NCBI GenBank assembly: GCA_002367375.1
Contig: DFBR01000175.1
Coordinates: 3,093-21,758, forward strand
DNA length: 18,666 bases
Direction: 5' to 3'
Source of the DNA: Erythrobacter sp. UBA3075
Lineage (GTDB): Bacteria; Pseudomonadota; Alphaproteobacteria; Sphingomonadales; Sphingomonadaceae
Shown here: positions 1 through 6,956 of the stretch, piece after piece
How the letters are laid out: each line of letters starts with the position of its first letter
How positions within the stretch are numbered: position 1 is the first letter of the stretch
The notes under the pieces: generated by a model
The model's input: only the letters and a program-made list of their open reading frames with translations
Databases searched by the model: none
Told to the model about the DNA's origin: nothing
Translations under genes and position numbers: made by a program

Positions 1-1481
1 GCATCACCGCCCAGTTCCAGCCCGCCATGGGCATTGGCCACCAGCGCGCCGGTTGCCTGCAAAGCGCGCGCCAGTGGGCGGAGCAAGACCGCCTCCTCAC
101 CACCGACAATGCCGAACACCGACAGGCTGTCGTGGCCGCGCTGGCGCACTCTCTCGTCCGCATCGCCTGTCAGCACCTTGGAAAGGTGGCCAAAGCCAAA
201 GCTCTGTCCGGTGCGATAGGCGGCGCTCAGCAGTTTGCGCGCCAGTTCGGTTGCATCAGTGACTTTGGGCGGATTGAGGCAATTGTCGCAATTGCCGCAT
301 GTTGCAGGTGGGTCCTCGCCGAAATGCCGCAGCAGTACCGCGCGGCGGCAACCCGGCGTCTCGACCAGCCCCGCCAGCGCGTCGAGCCGCGCGTGTTCGC
401 CCTGGCGGCGGCGCTCATCGACATCGGACAGGCGCTGGCGCGCAGTAGCGAAGTCGCCTGCTCCCCACAGCATGACCGCGCGCGCCGGATCGCCATCGCG
501 CCCTGCTCGCCCCGTCTCCTGATAATAGCCCTCTATCGACTTGGGGATGCCCGCATGGGCGACAAAGCGCACGTCGGGCTTGTCGATCCCCATGCCGAAA
601 GCGACCGTGGCCACGATCACCATGTTTTCCGACGACACGAAGGCCGCCTGATTGTCTGCCCTAACCTGCGGATCAAGCCCCGCATGATAGGGCAGCACGG
701 GCCGCCCGGTGCGGTCCGCCAATTGCTCAGCCAGCTTCTCCACCTTGGCGCGGGTGGGTGCGTAGACGATGCCCGGCCCCGGCTCTTTCTCCATCAGATC
801 GGTGAGCTGCGCAGTGGGATTGTCGCGGTGGGTGATGGTGTAGCGGATATTGGGCCGATCAAAGCCTGCCAGCACCAGCCCATCATCCGGGATACCTAGC
901 TGAGTAAGAATATCGCTGCGCGTATGCGCATCGGCAGTAGCGGTGAGCGCAAGGCGCGGTACGTCGGGAAAACTATCCAGAAGCCCGCGCATCTGGCGGT
1001 AATCGGGCCGGAAATCATGCCCCCATTCGGACACGCAATGCGCCTCATCCACGGCAAACAGCGCAACGCGCGCCGATGACAGCAGATCGCGAAAGCCCGG
1101 CTGGCTGGCGCGTTCAGGGGCGACGTAGAGGAGGTCCAGCGCGCCCGCACGGAAAGCATCCATTGTTTCACGCCAATCGGCATCGACGCTGGTCAGCGTG
1201 GCCGCCGCAATTCCGTTCGCCCGCGCGCTGCGCAGCTGGTCATGCATCAGTGCGATCAGCGGCGAAATTACGACGCAAGTGCCGTCCAGCATGGTGGCAG
1301 GCAGCTGGTAAGTGAGCGACTTGCCCGCGCCCGTCGGCATCACCGCCAGCGTCGATTGGCCCGCCAATACGCGCGACAGCACCGCCTCCTGCACGCCGCG
1401 AAAGCTGCCGAATCCGAAAATTCGGCGCAATTCGGCGCGCGCGGCGTCCAGCGTGGGAGGAATGGCGGCGGCTTGCTGCAT
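1..1481 (-). CDS. recQ: ATP-dependent DNA helicase RecQ (3' end beyond left edge)
   Basis: RecQ is a superfamily 2 3'-to-5' DNA helicase acting in recombination and repair of stalled forks. The first 493 codons are in the window; the family is usually about 600 residues, so the rest of the winged helix and any HRDC domain lie outside. Visible motifs, numbered from the ATG at 1481: Walker A PTGAGKS (49-55), DEAH box (145-148), the SAT-like LTATAD (179-184), motif VI QETGRAGRDG (321-330), and the RecQ zinc site with cysteines at 378, 395, 398 and 401, spaced as in the E. coli enzyme. The helicase core and zinc subdomain are intact. The start is not settled: an in-frame ATG at 1532 would add 17 residues, and an in-frame TAG at 1555-1557 limits any longer start. 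The gene is divergent from the lipoprotein gene at 1597. The family is certain; only the start is open. Confidence 0.95.
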   Translation of the reverse strand, partial: MQQAAAIPPTLDAARAELRRIFGFGSFRGVQEAVLSRVLAGQSTLAVMPTGAGKSLTYQLPATMLDGTCVVISPLIALMHDQLRSARANGIAAATLTSVDADWRETMDAFRAGALDLLYVAPERASQPGFRDLLSSARVALFAVDEAHCVSEWGHDFRPDYRQMRGLLDSFPDVPRLALTATADAHTRSDILTQLGIPDDGLVLAGFDRPNIRYTITHRDNPTAQLTDLMEKEPGPGIVYAPTRAKVEKLAEQLADRTGRPVLPYHAGLDPQVRADNQAAFVSSENMVIVATVAFGMGIDKPDVRFVAHAGIPKSIEGYYQETGRAGRDGDPARAVMLWGAGDFATARQRLSDVDERRRQGEHARLDALAGLVETPGCRRAVLLRHFGEDPPATCGNCDNCLNPPKVTDATELARKLLSAAYRTGQSFGFGHLSKVLTGDADERVRQRGHDSLSVFGIVGGEEAVLLRPLARALQATGALVANAHGGLELGGD

Positions 1482-1540
1482 GGCGTCCGTCTTGCAGATC
1501 GAACAGCCTACCGCCACCCAGCTATTGGGCATTTCCACGT

Positions 1541-1554
1541 GCGCAACGCTGCGC
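1541..1554. promoter_or_regulatory. Small inverted repeat in the recQ/lipoprotein divergent gap
   Basis: GCGCA and TGCGC are separated by four bases in the gap between two divergent genes. A second short dyad, TCTC/GAGA around GAATT, lies at 1566-1578, just before the ribosome site of the plus-strand lipoprotein. Either could be an operator or part of an untranslated leader. Both are short enough to occur by chance in GC-rich DNA. Confidence 0.25.
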
Positions 1555-1596
1555 TAGACAGGCTATCTCGAATTGAGAGACCTGAGGGAACAACAC

Positions 1597-1947
1597 ATGA
1601 AGAAACTTGCCTTTATCACCGCCACTGCCGCCTTTGCACTCGCAGCCTGCGGCGAAACCACCGATGCTTCGGAAGAAGCTGTCGCGGACACTGTCGAAGT
1701 CCCGGCGGACGATGCCATGGCCGACATGCCAGAACCTGTCGCCGATGATGAAGCAATGTCGGATGAAGACGCTGACGAGGCGATGAACGTCACCGAGGAT
1801 GAAGCGACTGAGGCAGCAGACGCAGCGGAAAACACCGTGGATGCAGCTCTCGAAGCGGCCGAAACAGCGGCCGAAGCAGTGGGCGAAATGGATGCAGCCG
1901 AAGCTGCCGAAGTGGCGCAGGAAATCGTCGCCGAAACGCAGGAATAG
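1597..1947 (+). CDS. Small acidic alanine/glutamate-rich lipoprotein
   Basis: A 116-residue protein with a lipoprotein signal: Met-Lys-Lys, a hydrophobic stretch, then lipobox LAAC with the lipidated cysteine at residue 18 and Gly at +2. The mature part, about 99 residues, is almost all Ala, Glu, Asp, Met, Thr and Val. Its second half carries repeated Glu-Ala-Ala-type segments that should be helical. It has no catalytic motif and no recognised domain. The ATG at 1597 is chosen over an upstream in-frame ATG at 1573 because GAGGGAA (1584-1590) sits at proper spacing and the signal peptide then begins at its lysines. It is followed after 2 bases by another lipoprotein gene, probably co-transcribed. 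It resembles the lipoprotein at 3262-3510 in build and composition. Function unknown. Confidence 0.85.
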   Translation: MKKLAFITATAAFALAACGETTDASEEAVADTVEVPADDAMADMPEPVADDEAMSDEDADEAMNVTEDEATEAADAAENTVDAALEAAETAAEAVGEMDAAEAAEVAQEIVAETQE

Positions 1948-1949
1948 GC

Positions 1950-2156
1950 ATGGTCTGGAGAGCGCCCGCCGGATTGCCATTGGCATTGGGCTTGGCGCTC
2001 TCCGCTTGCAGCAATGGCAGCGACGCGCCGACGCCGCCGCCCGTCTCCGGAGACGAGCAACAGGCCGTTGCCGAAGCCGCCGAAATGCTGAGCGAACGCG
2101 AATCCGCGCAAGACGCGGAGGTTTCCGGCACGTCCATGCCAGGTGGTAACGAGTGA
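1950..2156 (+). CDS. Very small lipoprotein
   Basis: A 68-residue predicted lipoprotein. The signal region is hydrophobic and ends in lipobox LSAC with the cysteine at residue 20 and Ser at +2. The mature 49 residues include a proline run after the cysteine, as in many lipoprotein linkers, then a short acidic helix-like segment (QQAVAEAAEMLSERE) and a Gly/Ser-rich tail. The ATG lies 2 bases after the stop of the preceding lipoprotein gene, and AGGAA inside the end of that gene serves as ribosome site, so the two genes are probably translationally coupled. It stops 39 bases before phhA and may share its transcript. No known family recognised. The lipobox and coupling make it a likely real gene despite its size. 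Confidence 0.7.
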   Translation: MVWRAPAGLPLALGLALSACSNGSDAPTPPPVSGDEQQAVAEAAEMLSERESAQDAEVSGTSMPGGNE

Positions 2157-2195
2157 AACTGGATTGCGCGGGCGCTGTGTGGTATCATCGCAGCC

Positions 2196-3143
2196 ATGAC
2201 GCAAACCGCTGAACTTTCGCGCGATACGGAAGATTTCACCACCCTTCCCGAGATCTCCTCCGATGTCTTCACCGCGCCGCTCAAACGGCCCGCGCATGTT
2301 GGTGACGACTGGCTGGAGCCAGCGCAGACGCAATATACCTCCGCAGACGATCGTACCTGGGATGATCTGTTCGCGCGGCAAATGGATATTCTGCCGGGCC
2401 GCGCATGTTCAGCCATGCTGAGCGGGCTGGAAAAGCTCGACCTTGGCCAGGGCGGCGTCCCCGACTTCAGGCGTTTGTCGGAGGAATTGGACAAGTTGAC
2501 CGGATGGAGCGTGGTGCCTGTGCCCATGCTGATCCCCGATCACGTGTTCTTCTGGCACCTCGCCAATCGCCGCTTCCCGGCGGGCAATTTCATCCGCACG
2601 CGCGAGACCTTCGATTATATTCAGGAGCCGGACGTGTTTCACGACGTGTTCGGCCATGTCCCGTTGCTGACCGATCCGACTTTTGCCGATTACATGCAGG
2701 AATATGGCCGCGCCGGGTGGAAGGCGATGCGCTACAACCACTTGAAAGCACTGGGCGCACTCTATTGGTACACGGTTGAATTTGGCCTCATCATGGAAAA
2801 TGATGAACCGCGCATTTTTGGCGCCGGAATCCTGTCCGGCCCGGCAGAAGCAGTGTTTGCGCTGGAAGCCGAATCGCCCAACCGCATCATGCTCAATGTC
2901 GACCGGGTGATGCGCACCGATTACGTGATCGACGATCTGCAGCCGACCTATTTCGTGATCGAGAGCTTTGATGACCTCTACCGCCAGACGGTGGAGCGTG
3001 ATTTCGACCGGCTCTATCGCAGCCTTGGGCCGAGCTTCACCTATGCCAATTCGGCGGTGATCGATGTTGACAATGTTGTGCATCGCGGGAGCCAGGAATA
3101 TTTCCTGCGCGGTGGCCGCGGGAGCAGCGCCCAACCGGTCTGA
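2196..3143 (+). CDS. phhA: Phenylalanine 4-monooxygenase
   Basis: Catalyses hydroxylation of L-phenylalanine to L-tyrosine with molecular oxygen, a pterin cofactor and non-haem iron in the cytoplasm; it opens phenylalanine breakdown. The iron-binding facial triad is visible: HDVFGH supplies His149 and His154, and YWYTVEFGL supplies Glu195. The surrounding aromatic amino acid hydroxylase core is well kept (WSVVPVPMLIP, RRFPAGNFIRTRE, PRIFGAGILSG). At 315 residues it is somewhat longer than many bacterial forms because of an acidic N-terminal extension of roughly 30-40 residues. No clear Shine-Dalgarno precedes the ATG. It follows two lipoprotein genes on the same strand and ends before a strong hairpin. 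No pterin dehydratase (phhB) or homogentisate-pathway gene is visible nearby. Confidence 0.95.
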   Translation: MTQTAELSRDTEDFTTLPEISSDVFTAPLKRPAHVGDDWLEPAQTQYTSADDRTWDDLFARQMDILPGRACSAMLSGLEKLDLGQGGVPDFRRLSEELDKLTGWSVVPVPMLIPDHVFFWHLANRRFPAGNFIRTRETFDYIQEPDVFHDVFGHVPLLTDPTFADYMQEYGRAGWKAMRYNHLKALGALYWYTVEFGLIMENDEPRIFGAGILSGPAEAVFALEAESPNRIMLNVDRVMRTDYVIDDLQPTYFVIESFDDLYRQTVERDFDRLYRSLGPSFTYANSAVIDVDNVVHRGSQEYFLRGGRGSSAQPV

Positions 3144-3199
3144 TGTTGGCCTGTTTGATGCCGTTTCGATAACATTTTGCCTACCCCAGACATAGAAAA

Positions 3200-3223
3200 A
3201 GCCGGCCCTGCGAGGGACCGGCT
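3200..3223. terminator. Hairpin able to terminate both strands after phhA
   Basis: The arms AGCCGGCCCT (3200-3209) and AGGGACCGGCT (3213-3223) pair around a GCG loop with one bulged A. A run of five A lies at 3196-3200 and CTTTCC follows the right arm. It sits between the convergent ends of phhA (3143) and the minus-strand lipoprotein gene (3262), so it can act as a shared bidirectional intrinsic terminator. The T tract is short on the plus strand and better on the minus strand. Confidence 0.8.
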
Positions 3224-3261
3224 CTTTCCGCTAAAAGCTATGTCAAGCTGTAAGCTTGAGC

Positions 3262-3510
3262 TTACTTCGCTTCATCCATGGCTTCGCCAGCGTCTTCCAT
3301 GGCTTCGCCAGCAGCTTCAGCTTCGTCGACCATTGCGTCTGCTTCGGCTTCAGTGATTTCGCCAGCGTCTTCCATGGCATCAGCTGCTTCTTCAACGGCT
3401 TCTTCCATTTCTTCTGCGGCGTCTTCAGCTGCTTCTTCGTTGGCGCCGTCACATGCGGCAACACCAAGGCCAAGGACAGCGGCGGAAGCAAAAGCGATAA
3501 TCTTCTTCAT
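3262..3510 (-). CDS. Small acidic alanine/glutamate-rich lipoprotein with internal repeat
   Basis: An 82-residue predicted lipoprotein. The signal peptide (Met-Lys-Lys plus a hydrophobic stretch) ends in lipobox GVAAC with the cysteine at residue 20 and Asp at +2. The mature 62 residues are almost only Ala, Glu, Asp, Met and Gly, in helix-forming patterns. The segment MEDAGE occurs twice and is also repeated exactly at DNA level (18 bases at 3283-3300 and 3358-3375), which points to growth by internal duplication. A strong ribosome site, AAGGGGA, lies just before the ATG, suggesting high expression. It resembles the lipoprotein at 1597-1947. In E. coli Asp at +2 retains lipoproteins in the inner membrane; whether that holds here is unknown. 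No enzymatic motif; function unknown. Confidence 0.85.
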   Translation of the reverse strand: MKKIIAFASAAVLGLGVAACDGANEEAAEDAAEEMEEAVEEAADAMEDAGEITEAEADAMVDEAEAAGEAMEDAGEAMDEAK

Positions 3511-3532
3511 TGTAATTCCCCTTCAAAGGATA

Positions 3533-3581
3533 GGGCGACCACTTGGATCGCCCCAAAAAAGAATGACCCGTGAGTTCATTC
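3533..3581. promoter_or_regulatory. Two adjacent hairpins upstream of the small lipoprotein gene
   Basis: GGGCGA (3533-3538) pairs with TCGCCC (3548-3553), and GAATGA (3561-3566) pairs with TCATTC (3576-3581); an A6 run lies between the two. Both lie just upstream of the minus-strand lipoprotein start at 3510, in its probable promoter or leader region. The rest of the gap up to uppP at 3692 shows only a weak GGGC/GCCC hairpin at 3635-3646 flanked by an A run. On the minus strand this reads as a hairpin followed by T residues and might end uppP transcription. Roles are inferred from position alone. Confidence 0.35.
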
Positions 3582-3691
3582 GCGACTCGCTTAACGGAAA
3601 ATCGACGCGCGCAACAGGTTTTGTGGCAAAAACAGGGCGAAAGCCCCAATCAAGGACATACTGGAGTGGATGCGCCCTCGGGTAGTCTGCC

Positions 3692-4537
3692 CTAGAACAG
3701 CGCGAGCAGCGCCACGCCCATCGCCACGCGATAGATGACGAATACGAGCATCGAGGCTTTCTTGAGGAAATTCATCAGGAAAGCCATCGTTGCAAAGGCC
3801 GCAATGAATGTCAGCACGCCGGCAATCAGCGCTTCCATTGCCAGACCGCCGCCTGCCTCAAAAATCTCGGGCACAATCAGCACGCCAGCGCCCGCTACCG
3901 CCGGGATCGACAGGAGGAAGGAAAAGCGCGCCGCCTCCACCCGGCTGTAACCCAGCGCGCGGGCAGCCGTCATGGTGACGCCCGAACGGCTGGTGCCCGG
4001 AATGATCGCCAGTGCCTGCGCAATGCCGACCAGCAGGCCATCGCGCCAGGTCATGTCTTCAAAGCTCTTGTCCTCGCGCCCGAAGAAATCGGCAATGCCA
4101 AGCGCGATGCCATAGACAATCAGATTGACCGCAATCAGATCGGTGAAACGGATCGAGGACATCAGATCATCGTCCACCACAGTGATGTTGAACCATGTTT
4201 CAGCAATAGTGTTGAATGCGCCCAGCTTGATCGCGAGGCCGAAGGCGACCGCCGGGATGGTGCCGAGCGCAATCCACCAGAACAGGCGTCGCTCCGACGG
4301 TGCCGAGCCCATGCCAATGGAAGCAAAGCCGCCGCGCGCCAGCACCACCACATCCTTGAAGAAATAGACGATGATCGCCAGCAGCGATCCGACATGCACC
4401 GCGACATCAATCAGCGGCCCCTGATCGGCGAAATCGGTCAGATGGGGGATCAGAATCAAATGCCCTGACGAGGAAATCGGCAGGAATTCGGTGATCCCCT
4501 GAACGACGGCGATCAGCAATAGCTGGAGGAAAGTCAT
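3692..4537 (-). CDS. uppP: Undecaprenyl-diphosphate phosphatase UppP (BacA family)
   Basis: An integral inner-membrane enzyme that dephosphorylates undecaprenyl diphosphate to the monophosphate, regenerating the lipid carrier for peptidoglycan and surface glycan synthesis; it can give bacitracin resistance. The two family signatures are present: QGITEFLPISSSGH near residues 13-26, with the essential Gln/Glu pattern and serine loop, and PGTSRSGVT near 180-188 with the essential arginine. The remainder is a run of hydrophobic helices (about eight). The length, 281 residues, is close to the 273 of E. coli. The ATG at 4537 is chosen; the frame can be opened two codons earlier at a TTG (4543), but no good ribosome site favours either. 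It is on the same strand as the lipoprotein gene downstream and the peptidase upstream. Confidence 0.95.
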   Translation of the reverse strand: MTFLQLLLIAVVQGITEFLPISSSGHLILIPHLTDFADQGPLIDVAVHVGSLLAIIVYFFKDVVVLARGGFASIGMGSAPSERRLFWWIALGTIPAVAFGLAIKLGAFNTIAETWFNITVVDDDLMSSIRFTDLIAVNLIVYGIALGIADFFGREDKSFEDMTWRDGLLVGIAQALAIIPGTSRSGVTMTAARALGYSRVEAARFSFLLSIPAVAGAGVLIVPEIFEAGGGLAMEALIAGVLTFIAAFATMAFLMNFLKKASMLVFVIYRVAMGVALLALF

Positions 4538-4590
4538 GGCCAAGGGTCAATGGCCAAAGCTGTTCCTAAGTCAAGCAAGTCGCGGCTACA

Positions 4591-4689
4591 GGCCCACCCC
4601 GCTGCGACTAAGCCAGCAAGCTGGCAAGCCTCGCTCCCCTCCCGCTTGCGGGAGGGGCTGGGGGTGGGCCTGCCGCAGCGGGGTGGGCC
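4591..4689. repeat. GC-rich REP-like palindromic repeat cluster
   Basis: Several nested inverted repeats fill the uppP-peptidase gap. A perfect 16-base pair of arms lies at 4591-4606 and 4674-4689. Inside are a perfect palindrome CCCCTCCCGC/GCGGGAGGGG with a TT loop (4636-4657) and GCCAGC/GCTGGC (4612-4625). GGGGTGGGCC occurs at both 4661-4670 and 4680-4689, so the left arm has two possible partners. The style matches intergenic palindromic (REP-like) repeats found in many copies in proteobacterial genomes. It lies just past the stop of the minus-strand peptidase and could also end its transcript. Confidence 0.8.
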
Positions 4690-4703
4690 CGGACCGTTAC
4701 CGG

Positions 4704-6824
4704 TTACCAGATGCGGATGCGATCTTCCGGCGACAGATACAGCGCGTCATCTTCGCTCACATTGAACGCGTCATACCAGGCATCAAGATGACGCACGGCA
4801 TTGTTCAGGCGGAATTCGCCCGGAGGGTGGTTCGCAGTCATCACGCGGTTGCGCAGGCTTTCCTCGCGCTCCATTCCGCGCCAGATCTGCGCGAAGCCGA
4901 GGAAGAAGCGCTGATCGCCGGTCAGGCCGTCAATCACTTCTGCCTCTTCGCCGTTCAGCGACAGGCGATAGGCGCGGTACGCCATTTGCAGACCGACAAC
5001 ATCGCCCAGCGTTTCACCCATGGACTGCTGGCCGCGCAAGCAGACCGGGCCTTCCGGGCTGTCGACGGGGCAGAAGCTCTCGATGAATCCCGCCATCCGC
5101 GCCGTGAACTGCTCAAAGCCTTCACGGTCGGAATCCTGCCACCAATTGCGCAGCGTGCCAGTGGCATCGAATTGCGAGCCCTGATCGTCATAACCATGGC
5201 CAATTTCATGGCCGATCACCGCGCCAATACCGCCATAGTTCACCGACGGATCGGCTTCGCCATTAAAGAACGGTGCCTGCAAAATTGCGGCGGGGAAGAC
5301 GATGCGGTTGGTGAGCGGCGAATAATAGGCATTCACCGTCTGCGGCAGCATGCCCCACTCGGTCGGATCGACCTGCGTGCCAAGGCGCGACAGATTGTCG
5401 GCAATGGCCCAGCTCGTCGCGCTCATGCGGTTGCCCAGCGGATCGTCGGCGCTGATCTCGAGGCCTTCATAGATCTCGAACTCGTCAGGATAGCCGACCA
5501 TCGGCACAAAGCCGTTCAGCTTATTGCGCGCCTCGGCGATGGTTTCAGGCGTCATCCACTCGTTTTCGTCGAGCGAGAGGTTCATGGAGCGCGACAGATT
5601 GGCCACCAGCTCTTCCATCTGGGCCTTGCTTTCAGGCGGGAAATACCGCTCGACATAAAGCGCACCGAGCTGCTCACCCAACATGCCTTCGACGGCAGAA
5701 ATCGCGCGCTTCCAGCGCGGCTGCTGTTCTTCGCGGCCACCAATGGTCCGCCCGAAGAAATCGAACTGCACTGCATCGAGCTCGCTCGACAGGACGGCCG
5801 CGTTCCCGCCAAGGAAACGAACCGCCATATAAGCCTTGATGGTTGCCAGCGGAGTTTCGGAAAGCAGTTCCATCATCGCTGGAAGGCCGCCGCCGATCAT
5901 GTCGAGCTGCGCGGGCGTCAGGTCAAGCTCTTCCACTTCCTCTGCGGTAGGCGGCAGCTGGCTGGCGAGGAAACGGTCCTGGTCGCCGAACTGACCTGCT
6001 TCGAGCAGTGCATCAATCGGGAAATCGCCCGCCATCTCGCGAAGCTCGTCACGGCTGAGTACGTTGTAGGTCAGCTGCGGCACACGCAACATCTGGCGCG
6101 CCCATTCCAGCTCGGCAACCTTGTGCTCGAACGCATAGACGGCCTCAGCCGCGCCTGCAGGATCGTCATATCCTGCCGCGCCCAGCATGGTGGCCAGATA
6201 TTCCATGTAGGCTTCGCGAATTTCGAGATTGCTCTCCGAATCAACGAGGTAATAGTCGCGGTCGGGCAGGCCCATGCCGTTGAAACCGATGGAAACCGCG
6301 TAATCGGTAGGATTGCGCGCATCGATGCCTACGCCTGCACTGACCAGGCTGGAATAGCCGGGCTGTTCCATCAAGGCGACAAGCGTGTCGAGATCGGGCG
6401 CCGCAAAGATATTGCCAAGATAGGGCTGCGCTGGGGCAAGGCCGCTCGCGTCGATCGCCTCGACATCATAGAACGCGTTGTAAGCATCGACGATGCGGCG
6501 CGCGGTGGTGCCCGGCGCAGGTTCGGATGCGACCAGATCGTTGATCAGCGTTTCGACATCAACAACCGATTTTTCACGCAGCATATCAAACGCGCCATAA
6601 CGCTGGCGATCTGCCGGAATTTCGTTCGTGGCGATCCAGATGCCATTAGTATAGGCGTTGAAATCATCACCCGGATCGACGCTCTGGTCGATCACATCGA
6701 GGCCGACGCCCCATTCACCAAAATCCATCGTCGGCGTGGTAGAGGCTTCGTCCTGCGCCATGGCGGGCGCGGCCAGCGCCAGCCCTATGGCGGATACAGT
6801 TGTAGCAAGCATTGTGCGAATCAT
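4704..6824 (-). CDS. Secreted M13-family zinc metallopeptidase (neprilysin/PepO-like)
   Basis: A 706-residue oligopeptide-cleaving endopeptidase, exported by a signal peptide (MIRTMLATTV, a hydrophobic core, cleavage near AMAQ) and probably acting in the periplasm. The N-terminal M13 domain is followed by the catalytic domain: NAYYSPLTNRIVFPA, the zinc motif HEIGH (His539 and His543 as ligands, Glu540 as catalytic base), the third ligand Glu604 in GETLGD with the conserved Asp608, and the C-terminal family ending DRIRIW. All catalytic residues are present and the length is normal for the family. GGGGA lies about 7 bases before the ATG at 6824, supporting that start. Bacterial members act on short peptides; the substrate here is unknown. 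It stands between the repeat cluster and an ABC exporter gene on the same strand, with a 132-base gap that can hold its own promoter. Confidence 0.95.
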   Translation of the reverse strand: MIRTMLATTVSAIGLALAAPAMAQDEASTTPTMDFGEWGVGLDVIDQSVDPGDDFNAYTNGIWIATNEIPADRQRYGAFDMLREKSVVDVETLINDLVASEPAPGTTARRIVDAYNAFYDVEAIDASGLAPAQPYLGNIFAAPDLDTLVALMEQPGYSSLVSAGVGIDARNPTDYAVSIGFNGMGLPDRDYYLVDSESNLEIREAYMEYLATMLGAAGYDDPAGAAEAVYAFEHKVAELEWARQMLRVPQLTYNVLSRDELREMAGDFPIDALLEAGQFGDQDRFLASQLPPTAEEVEELDLTPAQLDMIGGGLPAMMELLSETPLATIKAYMAVRFLGGNAAVLSSELDAVQFDFFGRTIGGREEQQPRWKRAISAVEGMLGEQLGALYVERYFPPESKAQMEELVANLSRSMNLSLDENEWMTPETIAEARNKLNGFVPMVGYPDEFEIYEGLEISADDPLGNRMSATSWAIADNLSRLGTQVDPTEWGMLPQTVNAYYSPLTNRIVFPAAILQAPFFNGEADPSVNYGGIGAVIGHEIGHGYDDQGSQFDATGTLRNWWQDSDREGFEQFTARMAGFIESFCPVDSPEGPVCLRGQQSMGETLGDVVGLQMAYRAYRLSLNGEEAEVIDGLTGDQRFFLGFAQIWRGMEREESLRNRVMTANHPPGEFRLNNAVRHLDAWYDAFNVSEDDALYLSPEDRIRIW

Positions 6825-6956
6825 GCGATCGTCCCCAAAGTCGTGTAGAATTGCGTCACCTCGTCCAAACCGGACGGGCCGTTTCTGTCGTTACTATATC
6901 GATTAAGAACTGATTCCGCTCGACGCAAGGCTTTGAGCCCAGAACCTTGGGCCAGC

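Noticed and set aside
27..899. A 290-codon open frame on the plus strand at the left edge
   Set aside because: It is antisense to the recQ helicase core, whose motifs are complete; no recognisable product or ribosome site.
1563..2527. Overlapping minus-strand frames across the two small lipoproteins and the phhA start
   Set aside because: Ser/Ala/Arg-rich mirror translations of acidic Ala/Glu genes; no signal, motif or ribosome site, whereas the plus-strand frames have lipoboxes.
4536..6848. A 770-codon open frame on the plus strand opposite the M13 peptidase
   Set aside because: The minus strand carries every M13 catalytic motif, a signal peptide and a ribosome site. The opposite frame has no domain, is rich in Arg and His as mirror frames of GC-rich genes are, and also overlaps the repeat cluster.
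6937..6952. GCCCA/TGGGC inverted repeat just past the ABC exporter stop
   Set aside because: Only five base pairs and no T tract on the minus strand; not enough to call a terminator.
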